A stretch of DNA of 64,000 bases from Bacillota bacterium (GTDB lineage: Bacteria > Bacillota > Clostridia > Lachnospirales > Lachnospiraceae): positions 1-64,000 of the forward strand of contig JAEZUR010000120.1 of assembly GCA_023420935.1 (NCBI GenBank), in the 5' to 3' direction. Positions 1-7,905 of this stretch are shown here, one piece after another. Under the pieces are notes generated by a model that saw only the letters and a program-made list of their open reading frames with translations, did not search any database and had not been told where the DNA came from. The stretch's first letter is position 1. Every line of letters begins with the position of its first letter. A program made the position numbers and the translations under genes.

Positions 1-1
1 T

Positions 2-385
2 CTCTATTCCGACGCAGCCATTTCCTTAATCGACGCCATTGAAAATGATAAAAATGAAGTCCATGTGGTGAATGTAAGAAATCAGGGTGCCTATGCATTT
101 ATGGATTATGACGATGTAGTTGAGGTAAAATGTCTGATAAATAAAGATGGAGCAACTCCAATTCCATATAAAGATTTTAATAACAGGCATATGATTGGAC
201 TAATGAGAGCAGTAAAGGCGTATGAAAAACTTACGGTAGCAGCAGGCTTAACAGGAGATTATGAAGCAGCTTTAAATGCTCTATTAGTTCATCCGTTAAT
301 TGGTGATTACTATAAGGCAAAAGGTGTTCTCGATAAAATGTTGGATGTGAACAAGGAGTACCTGCCACAGTTTAACCAGAAATGA
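2..385 (+). CDS. Family 4 glycosidase (6-phospho-beta-glucosidase type), C-terminal part
   Basis: The reading frame is open from the first bases of the window, so only about the last 127 residues are present. The segment NVRNQGAYAFMDYDDVVEV followed by a helical tail with HMIGLMRAVKAYEKLTVAA resembles the C-terminal half of NAD- and metal-dependent family 4 glycosidases, which hydrolyse phosphorylated disaccharides in the cytoplasm after PTS or ABC uptake. The stop is 10 bases before a sugar kinase of the BadF type, and nagB follows, so this looks like the end of an operon for amino-sugar or beta-glucoside disaccharides. Family assignment is from recognition of the tail only; the NAD-binding and metal-binding parts lie outside the window, so the substrate is inferred from neighbours. 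Confidence 0.8.
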   Translation, partial: LYSDAAISLIDAIENDKNEVHVVNVRNQGAYAFMDYDDVVEVKCLINKDGATPIPYKDFNNRHMIGLMRAVKAYEKLTVAAGLTGDYEAALNALLVHPLIGDYYKAKGVLDKMLDVNKEYLPQFNQK

Positions 386-394
386 GGTAAGCTT

Positions 395-1417
395 ATGATA
401 GAGAAAAAAGAATATGTATTAGGCATGGATGGCGGTGGAACCAAGACTCACTGTGCGCTGTATGATTTAAATGGTAATCTGAAAGATTTTATGGAAGTAG
501 GAGCCACCAATCACGAAGGAATGCCTGGTGGTTTCGCAGAGTTAAAGCCTATCTTATATGATATTTTTGATAACATTTTAAAGCGTAATGATATAGGAAA
601 AGAACAACTAAAATACTGCGTCTTTGGCATGGCTGGTGTAGATACTAGAAATCAGCACCACATCATATCCAAAATTATAGAAGAGTATGGAATAAAAGAT
701 TTTGTTCTCTGTAATGACTCCTATCTTGGAATCAAAGCTGGCAGTTCTAATGGATCAGGAATCTGTTTGATTAATGGAACTGGTTTCTCTGTGACGGGTA
801 TAGATCCAAAGGGCTCCATGTTACAGATTGGTGGCGTTGGTAGTCTGACAGGAGATAAGGGTGGCGGATCCTATCTGATAGAGAAGATAATTGGAACAGT
901 TTATAACAGTCTCTATAAAGGTACAGAACAAACTAGAATGAAAGATAGAATGTTTGAGATACTTGGAATTAACGATAAAGAAGACTATATCGAAACAGTA
1001 ACCGAACAACTGGAAAGTAACCGTCAAGAGATTACGGGAAAGATTAATCGCATGATATATGAGGTTGCCAATGAAAATGACCAAGTTGCTCTTAGCATCC
1101 TAGAAGAAGTGGGAGAAGAATATGCAAGAAGTATCGGTGGAATGATACGTGAACTTGATTTCTCAAGTACCTCCAAAGTAGAAGTAATCCTTGCTGGTTC
1201 TAACTTTACCAAGTGTGCCAATCCAACATCCATTAACAAGTTGAAGAATATAGTGGAATCGCATTATAAAGAGTATGAGATGGATATTAAAATACTGAAA
1301 GAGCCATGTGTAATCGGAGCTGTATTATGGGCACTGCAACAGGTAAATGATTCTGTGAATTTACGCGATAGCGTGATTCGGGAATACCATGATAAGATAA
1401 ATGATTATTTAGTGTGA
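395..1417 (+). CDS. N-acetylglucosamine kinase-like protein, BadF/BadG ATPase family
   Basis: A 340-residue sugar kinase of the ASKHA fold. The N-terminal phosphate loop MDGGGTKTHCALYD is clear, and a second glycine-rich stretch GGVGSLTGDKGGGSYL near residue 150 is typical of the GlcNAc kinase/BadF group. The start is ATG at 395, ten bases after the preceding stop, with a TGAGGT ribosome site. It probably phosphorylates N-acetylglucosamine or a related amino sugar released by the upstream glycosidase, feeding NagB downstream. Related enzymes also act on muropeptide sugars (MurK), so the exact substrate is not settled by sequence alone. No signal peptide or membrane segment is seen. Confidence 0.82.
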   Translation: MIEKKEYVLGMDGGGTKTHCALYDLNGNLKDFMEVGATNHEGMPGGFAELKPILYDIFDNILKRNDIGKEQLKYCVFGMAGVDTRNQHHIISKIIEEYGIKDFVLCNDSYLGIKAGSSNGSGICLINGTGFSVTGIDPKGSMLQIGGVGSLTGDKGGGSYLIEKIIGTVYNSLYKGTEQTRMKDRMFEILGINDKEDYIETVTEQLESNRQEITGKINRMIYEVANENDQVALSILEEVGEEYARSIGGMIRELDFSSTSKVEVILAGSNFTKCANPTSINKLKNIVESHYKEYEMDIKILKEPCVIGAVLWALQQVNDSVNLRDSVIREYHDKINDYLV

Positions 1418-1490
1418 TACAGAGTGGTGTTTCAATATGCTAGATAAAATAGTAATATACATTGTTGAAATGATATAGATTAGAATTAGA

Positions 1491-1608
1491 TTGAAAAAGT
1501 TGAACGATGATTTGAACAAAAAGTTGAACAAAAAGTTGAACAAATAAGTTGAACAAATAAGTTGAAAAAGAAGTTGTACAAGAAGTTGAACTATTATGCG
1601 TGTTCAAC
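1491..1608 (+). repeat. GTTGAAC-rich short tandem repeat before nagB
   Basis: Between the kinase and nagB the sequence repeats AAGTTGAACAAA-like units of about 12 to 14 bases roughly seven times, some diverged (TTGAAA, TTGTACA). The last unit, GTTGAAC at 1585-1591, faces an inverted GTTCAAC at 1602-1608, which could form a short hairpin. The repeats contain stops in the forward frames. They could be slippage products or a reiterated binding site; nothing decides between these. Confidence 0.7.
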
Positions 1609-1651
1609 AATTGAATAAAAAGCCGGACGCAACTGGCAGAAAGGTAAAACA

Positions 1652-2398
1652 ATGAGAATTATAACAGCGAAAAACTATGAAGATATGAGTCGTAAAGCAG
1701 CCAATATTATCTCAGGCCAGATTATAATGAAGCCTAAATGTGTATTAGGACTAGCCACTGGCTCTACACCAATTGGAGCATATAAACAGCTGGTAGAATG
1801 GTATAAGAAGAATGACCTAGATTTCTCCAAAGTGCGAACAGTCAACCTAGATGAATACAAAGGCTTGGATGCCAACCATGAACAGAGCTACCGCTATTTC
1901 ATGAACAGTCATTTATTCAATCAAGTAAATATCAATCCTGACCATGTTAATATTCCAAACGGTGTAGCACCAGATTCTGATCTAGAGTGTAAACGATATG
2001 ACGAAGTCATTGCAGAATTAGGAGGCATCGACCTACAAGTTCTAGGTATCGGCCTGAATGGGCATATAGCATTTAATGAACCAAACATAGCCTTTGAAAA
2101 GAAAACCCACTTAGTAACTCTAACACAGAGTACCATTGAAGCCAATTCTAGATTATTTCATGATATCTCGGAAGTACCCACTTCAGCCTATACTATGGGA
2201 ATTAAAAACATCGTACAGGCAAAAATGATTTTATTAATGGTAAGCGGAGAAGAAAAAGCAGATATTATGTATGAAGCGTTCTGCGGTCCAGTTACCCCAG
2301 CTGTACCAGCTTCCATCCTCCAAATGCATAACCATGTAGTTATCGTAGGCGATCAAGCAGCCCTCTCCAAATTGCCAGTAGATCAATTGTCAGAATAG
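1652..2398 (+). CDS. nagB: Glucosamine-6-phosphate deaminase NagB
   Basis: Converts glucosamine 6-phosphate to fructose 6-phosphate and ammonia, joining amino-sugar breakdown to glycolysis. At 248 residues it has the usual length of the Firmicute enzyme. Family signatures are all present: LGLATGSTPIGAYKQL near residue 33, NLDEYKGL near 68 and the active-site run GIGLNGHIAFNEP near 132, which carries the catalytic Asp/His/Glu set. The ATG at 1652 follows an AAAGG ribosome site. It lies 234 bases after the kinase gene, separated by the GTTGAAC repeats, and is closed by a strong terminator, so it is the last gene of the amino-sugar group. Confidence 0.96.
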   Translation: MRIITAKNYEDMSRKAANIISGQIIMKPKCVLGLATGSTPIGAYKQLVEWYKKNDLDFSKVRTVNLDEYKGLDANHEQSYRYFMNSHLFNQVNINPDHVNIPNGVAPDSDLECKRYDEVIAELGGIDLQVLGIGLNGHIAFNEPNIAFEKKTHLVTLTQSTIEANSRLFHDISEVPTSAYTMGIKNIVQAKMILLMVSGEEKADIMYEAFCGPVTPAVPASILQMHNHVVIVGDQAALSKLPVDQLSE

Positions 2399-2426
2399 CC
2401 CTCAAAGTCCCCTTTATATATATAAT

Positions 2427-2468
2427 AAGGATATCAGAATTCTCCCAAAATTCTGATATCCTTATTTT
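2427..2468 (+). terminator. Rho-independent terminator after nagB
   Basis: A perfect 15-bp stem (2427-2441 with 2449-2463), loop CTCCCAA, followed by ATTTTTC. It closes the amino-sugar operon. Confidence 0.93.
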
Positions 2469-2613
2469 TCGTCCATCATATGCTAAGACCCCGGTAAAGA
2501 TAGTAATAAAAAAGAGTTGATTTATGGTATAGATATGCAGTAATATTATTACAAAAATATACAAAAAACTGCAAGGAGTTGAATATGTATATTAAACATT
2601 GGGGGACTATAAT

Positions 2614-3099
2614 TTGAACAAAGAATGTCGAATATGGAAGTACATAATATTGTGTTTTATGGCCAGTATTATCTTAATTTATATACTGATTTTTAGCATA
2701 GAGAGAAGGATAGAAGTAATTCCAGAAACATATGAGAAACAGATTATATCTGCTAGGGGATTCTATGGTGGTAACAATACGGAATTTGAAGTAGAAGATG
2801 CTTACTTTAGCGATATATATGAATTAGTGCATATCATACCTGTAAAAAAGTATTCACCATACACAGAATGGAGTCGGTCTAGAATACAATTTGATGTCTT
2901 GGATGCATATGGATTTGATATTACCTTTGGGAATGGAGAACATATTATAATTGTTCAGGATAATAACATGTTATGCTTACATGTAACTCAAAATGGCGAG
3001 AGTAAAAAATTCGTATGTAGTAGTAAGTGGGAAATAGAATATATGGATTTTTGGTATAAACAAGCGGATATAGTAAAACACGATGACGGTAAATTTTGA
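2614..3099 (+). CDS. Small anchored protein of unknown function
   Basis: I do not recognise this 161-residue protein. A TTG codon at 2614 is preceded at the right distance by GGGGGAC (2601-2607), which makes it a better start than the in-frame TTG at 2599, which has no ribosome site. After a short charged N-terminus comes one membrane helix (about residues 10-28, rich in Ile, Leu and Phe), then a mostly beta-type domain with many aromatic residues that would lie outside the cell. It has no cysteine pair or catalytic motif. It stands alone between the nagB terminator and a gene-free stretch. It could be an immunity-like or accessory membrane protein given the toxin remnants that follow, but that is only suggested by position. 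Confidence 0.6.
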   Translation: MNKECRIWKYIILCFMASIILIYILIFSIERRIEVIPETYEKQIISARGFYGGNNTEFEVEDAYFSDIYELVHIIPVKKYSPYTEWSRSRIQFDVLDAYGFDITFGNGEHIIIVQDNNMLCLHVTQNGESKKFVCSSKWEIEYMDFWYKQADIVKHDDGKF

Positions 3100-3619
3100 A
3101 AAAGAACTTTATGAAGTTAATAAGGTGCTAAAGAAAATATGTAAAAAAATATCCATTTGTTACACTGTCTTTTTCCTTTAAATTCACTGGCTTGCCAGTG
3201 AAATGTAATGTGGCATGTAACGCCCTATTCCTGCATTAACAAATTACATGTTTTAGGTTATTTGTTAATGCTTCCGCATTCCATGTGTGAGCTTGTTGGT
3301 AACTGATTGTCCTAGTTCTTTGAATAAGATGAAATGTAATGTACTTAGATTTTTCAACTTATTCATGGAGTCAAATTAGTTATCACCAAATCCACATTGA
3401 GAGGATCTTATGGAAATTTTGTATTATTATGTAAGACTTATAGAAAAATTATGATACTGTGCCCCTCATTCGGTATTTTTATGAATCTATAAATGAAAGC
3501 AAAATAGAGATTGTGTTGTTAAATAATTGTAAATAATGTAATATTAATACATAACAAATAGAAAGGACATTAAATTCTTTTACTCTTTATCTGAGTAAGA
3601 AGAGTTTTACATTAACAAA
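3100..3619. other. Gene-free stretch with several hairpins
   Basis: No coding frame is convincing here. The sequence holds a 9-bp hairpin TTCACTGGC/GCCAGTGAA (3183-3202), a perfect 12-bp hairpin (arms 3233-3244 and 3260-3271, GCATTAACAAAT), a direct repeat GAAATGTAATGT (3200-3211 and 3331-3342) and a longer imperfect inverted repeat running from about 3296-3328 to 3358-3390 that includes TGAATAAG/CTTATTCA. The density of pairing suggests a structured RNA or an eroded element, but only one copy is seen. Confidence 0.5.
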
Positions 3620-3835
3620 ATGGAAAAAAAAATAAGAATTAAATATGTAATAATTAAATTTGCAGTTTTAATAGGTTACTTTACTTTATGTATAAATATT
3701 GAATCTTTTATAGCACAAAAAGTAAACAAAACCGCGGCGTTTATTATTCTTTTCATTGTAGCGATATTATTTGTTACAATAATTGATTATTTTAAAAGTA
3801 AAGAGCTTAAAAAGAAATGTAGTACAGATGTCTAG
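3620..3835 (+). CDS. Small two-helix membrane protein, unknown
   Basis: A 71-residue protein that I do not recognise. It starts with a basic stretch (MEKKIRIKYV), has two hydrophobic helices (about residues 10-27 and 38-56) separated by a short polar turn, and ends in a lysine-rich tail. Both ends would lie in the cytoplasm. No strong ribosome site precedes the ATG, which lowers confidence, but the hydrophobic and basic pattern is typical of real small membrane proteins and a hairpin terminator follows at 3857. It lies among remnants of toxin genes. Confidence 0.5.
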   Translation: MEKKIRIKYVIIKFAVLIGYFTLCINIESFIAQKVNKTAAFIILFIVAILFVTIIDYFKSKELKKKCSTDV

Positions 3836-3856
3836 CATCATAGAAAAAAGTAAATT

Positions 3857-3899
3857 AAAAGGAATAAACTTTTTCAATTTGAAATAGTTTATTCCTTTT
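3857..3899 (+). terminator. Terminator hairpin after the small membrane protein
   Basis: AAAAGGAATAAACT (3857-3870) pairs with AGTTTATTCCTTTT (3886-3899); the T-rich right arm gives a plausible terminator in either direction. It also lies beside the stop of a broken minus-strand frame. Confidence 0.8.
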
Positions 3900-4061
3900 C
3901 TATCGTAAATCTGAAGAGTAACTGGTAGTTTTTATATAATTATCTGTTGTACATACATAAATACCATTCCACATCTTCGTTATAGCGGCAACATCTGCAA
4001 TTGTACCATCTGCCATAAGTAACTTTGCAGTAACTTTAACCGCTTTTGTTTGAGGTGCAAA
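3900..4061 (-). pseudogene. C-terminal fragment of an unidentified protein
   Basis: Read on the minus strand, this stretch gives about 53 in-frame residues ending at a TAG (3902-3900), including AVKVTAKLLMADGTIADVAA and KMWNGIYVCTTDNY. There is no start, and the frame is cut where the plus-strand toxin remnant begins near 4058-4063. The composition looks like genuine protein, so I read it as the tail of a gene whose front was lost by a rearrangement. The protein family is not recognised. Confidence 0.45.
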
Positions 4062-4331
4062 TTTAGTCCTTCACACCAAGGAATTGATGGAGTATATTAT
4101 AATCCAGATGGACATCCCCCATATGTTATTGCTGAAGCGAAATATGGAAGTGGAAAATTAGGAAATACAAGGGATGGAATGCAAATGAGTGATAATTGGA
4201 TTAATGGAAGTGATAGACTTGTATATGCTGTGGGTACAGATCCTGCCGATGATATTTTACTTGAAGGTTATGGTAAAACTCTTGTAAATGTTTCGACAGA
4301 TGGAACAATAAGTATAAAGAATTTGGATTAG
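4056..4331 (+). pseudogene. PoNe-type nuclease toxin, C-terminal domain remnant
   Basis: About 88 residues of a polymorphic toxin tip. The run QGIDGVYYN followed by VIAEAKYGSGKL and DGMQMSDNWI carries the D...ExK arrangement of a PD-(D/E)xK nuclease and matches what I know of the PoNe DNase family delivered by type VI/VII systems and Rhs-like carriers. The N-terminal carrier is gone: just upstream the sequence switches to an unrelated minus-strand frame, and the only in-frame start is a TTG at 4050 without a ribosome site. The stop is 16 bases before its presumed immunity gene. It is most likely a leftover kept beside a working immunity gene, though a residual product is possible. Confidence 0.72.
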
Positions 4332-4347
4332 GAAGAAAGGAATTGTT

Positions 4348-5031
4348 ATGAGAGATAGATTCAAGGATGTAGCATATTTTAATGATTTTATTAACGAAGA
4401 ATTAGCACGAGTTTCAAAATTTTCCGATAAATTGAAAAATGGAGATGTTAAGGATGAGAGAATCCTTCCAGTTAAATCAAAAGTGCATGATTTGAGACTC
4501 GGTATAATGATTGCCAAATATTCTAAGGGAGATGAACTATCTACTTTAGAAGAAGAATACTTGAAATTAATTGATGATTGGGAAGAAGTGTGGGAGCCAG
4601 AATATTATAATAAAAATTTAATAATGATTTCTTTAGCTGTATTATTTAAGATGGATAGTATGTGTGCAAAAAAAATTAAAAGAATGTTAGAAAAATCAGA
4701 TATACATGATTGGCTCTTTGATTATTTATTAAATTCAATGGATGGAGAACAAATGGTGGAAAGTAGAGAACTACTCTTTTCAACTCCTTTTTCTACTTTA
4801 CAGAATGTAGTGTTTGAAGAAAATAAAATCGATTTATTGAAAAAATATCTATTTAAGGAATGGTACAATGAAGACTGTGGTTGTTATGAGGCACATAAAA
4901 GTAAACAGAATATTTATTATGGATATTGGAGTTTTGAAGCAGGGGCGATTGCAAAAATCTTAGATTTAGAAGATAATTGTTTGAATAATGCTCTGTATTA
5001 TCCATATGATTTAGTTCACTTTTCAAAATAA
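4348..5031 (+). CDS. PoNi-type immunity protein (DUF1911/DUF1910-like)
   Basis: A complete 227-residue cytoplasmic protein with ATG at 4348 and an AAAGGA ribosome site. The start RDRFKDVAYFNDFI, the helical middle and the C-terminal run YYGYWSFEAGAIAKIL followed by YYPYDLVH are those I associate with PoNi proteins, which bind and block PoNe nucleases. It lies 16 bases after the PoNe remnant, the usual toxin-immunity order. The gene looks intact while its toxin has lost the carrier part, so it may act as an orphan immunity gene protecting against neighbouring strains. No membrane segment or signal peptide is visible. Confidence 0.83.
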   Translation: MRDRFKDVAYFNDFINEELARVSKFSDKLKNGDVKDERILPVKSKVHDLRLGIMIAKYSKGDELSTLEEEYLKLIDDWEEVWEPEYYNKNLIMISLAVLFKMDSMCAKKIKRMLEKSDIHDWLFDYLLNSMDGEQMVESRELLFSTPFSTLQNVVFEENKIDLLKKYLFKEWYNEDCGCYEAHKSKQNIYYGYWSFEAGAIAKILDLEDNCLNNALYYPYDLVHFSK

Positions 5032-5364
5032 AATTTTCTTAATTATTATTTAATTATGGTTATACTTTAGGACTTCCAACTACCTAAATCCCTATCTTTT
5101 AATTCAATATCATGACTCTCAAATTCGCCTTAGGTATACAATCAGATTTATAGGTGGAGTTCTAATACGCTCATATAAACGTACTTTTTGTATCAAAAAT
5201 ATTTGTTGCGAAAGGTACATTTTATTATGCGGACTAAATAAGTGGATTCAAAAAGTGGATTCAAAATCAATTATTCTCCACGATGAGATATAATATCTTT
5301 GATGGACTGGTTTCAATTATAGATGGTTATCAGGAAGTTCGAGATGTGTATGTAAAAGTATCTA
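5032..5364. other. Gene-free stretch, probable gene debris
   Basis: No complete gene. Short open pieces on both strands and a doubled AAGTGGATTCAAAA suggest eroded toxin-locus sequence, but none is long enough to assign. Confidence 0.5.
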
Positions 5365-5654
5365 TGAATTAAATATACCAGTTTTTCGGATTTTGTAGGA
5401 GCTTATGGTGGAGAAGCTGTTGAAGGAAGTAATTTATTTACCATAATTGGTTCTCCCATATACTAACATATCCAAAAGAGAGCGCAGAAGCGATTGCAAA
5501 AGGTATCATGGATTTTGTGAATGATAAAATCATGAATGGAATACCTAAGGATAGAGCGCGTGGTTGGGGGACTACTGGTGGTGAGGTACAATATGCAATA
5601 AAAGATGTGGATTTAAATCCTAATTGGTTTACGAACATAAACGATTTGGACTAG
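5365..5654 (+). pseudogene. Second toxin-like C-terminal remnant, frameshifted
   Basis: Two forward frames join into one coherent protein tail. The first reads DFVGAYGGEAVEGSNLFTII up to about 5455; the second continues YPKESAEAIAKGIMDFVNDK and ends ARGWGTTGGEVQYAIKD...NINDLD with a TAG at 5652-5654. The switch needs one frameshift near 5455-5462 and no start is present. The position (tail of a large protein followed at once by a small broken gene) and glycine-rich end suggest another polymorphic-toxin tip, with a weak similarity of the GGxxQY end to NAD-glycohydrolase-type toxins. Identity is uncertain. Confidence 0.5.
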
Positions 5655-5666
5655 AAGGAATGTAAG

Positions 5667-5905
5667 ATGATTAATGGAAATGGTAAATTTTTATATATTG
5701 GAGATAAACTATAGAGTTAGAATTCACTTTTAGAAAAATTATAGATTATTCAAATCAAGTAGTTGTATTGATATATGATAACACTATTATAGTAAATAAG
5801 GTTATTTCGTTTGACAAAGAAGGAAATGAATTATGGAGAAATAATGATATTTTACAGATTAAAAAGCCTACTGGAAATGTTGATATTCAAAAGGAAACGG
5901 GTTAA
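5667..5905 (+). pseudogene. Frameshifted small gene, candidate immunity remnant
   Basis: ATG at 5667, after an AAGGAA ribosome site and 12 bases past the previous stop, opens MINGNGKFLYIGDKL and then hits TAG at 5712-5714. Shifting one base gives a continuous frame ELEFTFRKIIDYSNQVVVLI ... WRNNDILQIKKPTGNVD ending at TAA 5903-5905. So one small indel around 5711-5716 has broken an otherwise normal gene of about 79 codons. Its place directly behind a toxin tail suggests an immunity gene that decayed along with its toxin. Confidence 0.55.
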
Positions 5906-5910
5906 AACAG

Positions 5911-5966
5911 GAGCTGTTGCAAAGTAGATTATTTCTAAAGAAGATAAATCTATTTTGCAACAGCTC
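5911..5966. terminator. Bidirectional terminator between converging genes
   Basis: GAGCTGTTGCAAAGTAGATT (5911-5930) pairs with 5947-5966 over 20 bp with one G-U pair. It sits between the decaying plus-strand toxin debris and the minus-strand type VII effector operon. Confidence 0.88.
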
Positions 5967-5971
5967 TAAAA

Positions 5972-6556
5972 TTAATAAGTAGGTGTCTCCTCCGTTGGAT
6001 CATTTACATAAACAAGTATCGATTCGATTTTGCCATCATCAGATAACTTAAAATTCAATGATACATGATAGGCCTGATAAACCAGCTGGTAATCTGGTAC
6101 AGGATCTGATAATTCAAAGGCTGTATCTTTAAGCTGATCAACGATCACCTGTTTATCATCTCCCACAGCAATACCAAGTACATTGGTGTCTGAAGATTCT
6201 AATGAAATTTGTGTGATTACAGAAGCTTTATGATAGATTGAAACATAATAATAACCCTTGTTACCTTCTTTATCTTGCGGTAAAAACGTTGGTGTTTCCG
6301 TTGGTATTTTTTTACTTGGTTTGGAGAGCAATACAGCTCCTAGCATATTACTGTTGTTATTTATCGTCTCAACTTCTTCAAGTGTTGCTTCATAGAGCGA
6401 TATGGAATCATCTGAACTCTGTGGACTCTTCGTACTCGAATTCTTGTTTTCTGCTTTTTTAGTATTAGAATATTCAATTCTTGCGTATCCCGTAAATCCA
6501 AGTGCCACTATTAGTACTACGCCTATAATTATTAGACTTATATGCATTTTTTTCAC
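5972..6556 (-). CDS. Membrane-anchored candidate immunity protein for the type VII effector
   Basis: A 194-residue protein with a lysine start (MKKMH), one strong membrane helix at about residues 6-25, a Ser/Asn/Lys-rich linker to residue 55 and then a soluble domain that would face outward. It is the last gene of the minus-strand operon, 20 bases after the stop of the metallopeptidase-like effector. The single anchor and external domain fit an immunity protein that blocks an exported toxin at the cell surface. I do not recognise a named family; the role is inferred from position and topology. No lipobox cysteine is present. Confidence 0.6.
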   Translation of the reverse strand: MKKMHISLIIIGVVLIVALGFTGYARIEYSNTKKAENKNSSTKSPQSSDDSISLYEATLEEVETINNNSNMLGAVLLSKPSKKIPTETPTFLPQDKEGNKGYYYVSIYHKASVITQISLESSDTNVLGIAVGDDKQVIVDQLKDTAFELSDPVPDYQLVYQAYHVSLNFKLSDDGKIESILVYVNDPTEETPTY

Positions 6557-6576
6557 TTTTTTACTCCTTTTATTAG

Positions 6577-7599
6577 TTAATTAATGAAACCGGCCCAAGC
6601 ACGTGCATCGATTTCCCAAGGACGGGTCCAGTAATCTGGATATTTTTTTTGATCAAAAGTCCATGTTTTGGTAAGATCACTAGGAAGATTGAAACGATCT
6701 TCTGAAACGGCATGTCCTTGGTACTGATGTTGGCATTCGTGTGTAACTGTTGTAACTACTTTTGATAAATCATAGATTGAGTCAATGCTATTTTTAAAAT
6801 TATCATTTAAATATACAATTCCATCGGCTCTGGTGGAATACGTATAACCATAAGCATCTGATGGTGAATAATTTGGGTCATCAGTGAACCAGCGTACTTC
6901 TGTGATAAGATCATCTCGCCCAGATAAAAAATCATACCATCGGTTCTTGTCAAACAAGTCTCCTAACTCTCCTGCATAATCATTTAATGCTTCCAACTTC
7001 TCATCGCCAGAATAAGAATCCCACTTTTTACTATGCTCCGTAATAAAATCATCTGCAAGTTCTCTTGCGTCTACTGCTTTGGCAAATTCAGCAGCCCAAT
7101 AATTTGCATCTTCAATAATATCCTTTAAACTTGCATCTGGTTTGTCGTTATTTAATGTCTTCACTAAAGCTTTATAAGATTTCTTTGCAACAGAATCATT
7201 AATAGTTTCAACCAACAGTTCTTCTAGAGAATCCCCGCGTTCAATCCAAAGGAATGGTTTTTCGGTTCTAAAGTCCTTTGGATCTAATTCATAAAAATCT
7301 TCCATCACAACATTAACCTTTTTGGTATATGGAGTATCTACTAACTGTGCGGCTTCATAATGAATACTGCTAGAAAAGTTTAATGAAATTTGTCTCCTAT
7401 TAATTAAGTCTTCGACCTCATTTCTAGTTACACCAAATCGAATAGATCCTCCAACGTCTGATGGAGCGTTGTTTAAAATACGATTTACATCATCAACTGC
7501 AATCACGCCTGGTAAAAAATCTTCAATTGGATAACTGGCACTCCAGTTCCTAGATAAATCTACCCACTTATCTTGATTTGAAACAAATGATTTTTTCAT
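6577..7599 (-). CDS. Type VII-associated effector with HExxH metallopeptidase-like domain
   Basis: A 340-residue protein without a signal peptide. The C-terminal third has the zinc-peptidase motif THECQHQYQG (His287, Glu288, His291) and 38 residues later PWEIDARAWA, whose Glu329 is placed to be the third metal ligand as in gluzincins. The N-terminal half shows no recognisable catalytic motif and is not a classic LXG helix bundle. Its gene follows a WXG100-like gene and helper genes and precedes a membrane-anchored candidate immunity gene, so the most likely role is a secreted antibacterial or surface-acting peptidase. The start ATG at 7599 follows GATAGGAGAATG-like ribosome sequence. A housekeeping peptidase is less likely in this setting. 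Confidence 0.68.
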   Translation of the reverse strand: MKKSFVSNQDKWVDLSRNWSASYPIEDFLPGVIAVDDVNRILNNAPSDVGGSIRFGVTRNEVEDLINRRQISLNFSSSIHYEAAQLVDTPYTKKVNVVMEDFYELDPKDFRTEKPFLWIERGDSLEELLVETINDSVAKKSYKALVKTLNNDKPDASLKDIIEDANYWAAEFAKAVDARELADDFITEHSKKWDSYSGDEKLEALNDYAGELGDLFDKNRWYDFLSGRDDLITEVRWFTDDPNYSPSDAYGYTYSTRADGIVYLNDNFKNSIDSIYDLSKVVTTVTHECQHQYQGHAVSEDRFNLPSDLTKTWTFDQKKYPDYWTRPWEIDARAWAGFIN

Positions 7600-7611
7600 T
7601 TTATCATTCTC

Positions 7612-7905
7612 CTATCTTTTTCCAGCTAATGTATCATCCGCTTTTTTCATCGTATCCCATGCATCAGTAACAAAATCATGCATACTCTGGTTACAGCATG
7701 ATAGAAGATTCAGATGCTGTTCAAATTTATCAAATGCAGAATCAGTAATTTCTTTTCCCACACCATCATAATTATGATCGAAATTGCTTTTTGCTGATTT
7801 GTTATATTTAATCATATCACTCAGGAGATTTATGCAGGATTGATAATCAGCAACTATCTCCTTCATTGCCTCATCATTAAATTGAATCTGTTCCTTTTTC
7901 CCCAT
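7612..7905 (-). CDS. Small helical type VII helper protein
   Basis: A 97-residue all-helical protein. The start is the ATG at 7905, which overlaps the preceding stop as TAATG and has GAAAGGG upstream; the longer frame to 7956 would run into the previous gene. It has the size of WXG100 and LXG-associated helper proteins, with a turn around NYDGVG in place of WXG, and ends DAWDTMKKADDTLAGKR. It lies 12 bases before the effector gene, the usual place for a dedicated targeting partner. The role as an export partner is inferred. Confidence 0.65.
   Translation of the reverse strand: MGKKEQIQFNDEAMKEIVADYQSCINLLSDMIKYNKSAKSNFDHNYDGVGKEITDSAFDKFEQHLNLLSCCNQSMHDFVTDAWDTMKKADDTLAGKR

Noticed and set aside
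1491..1590. CRISPR array
   Set aside because: Units are about 12-14 bases with no unique spacers and no cas genes.
1440..1652. Minus-strand ORF rich in repeated Phe-Val-Gln-Leu-Phe
   Set aside because: It is the antisense reading of the GTTGAAC tandem repeats, with no ribosome site; the pattern is due to the repeat.
5060..5200. Minus-strand fragments ending in plausible protein tails
   Set aside because: Too short and in more than one frame; may be toxin-locus debris, but no family can be assigned.
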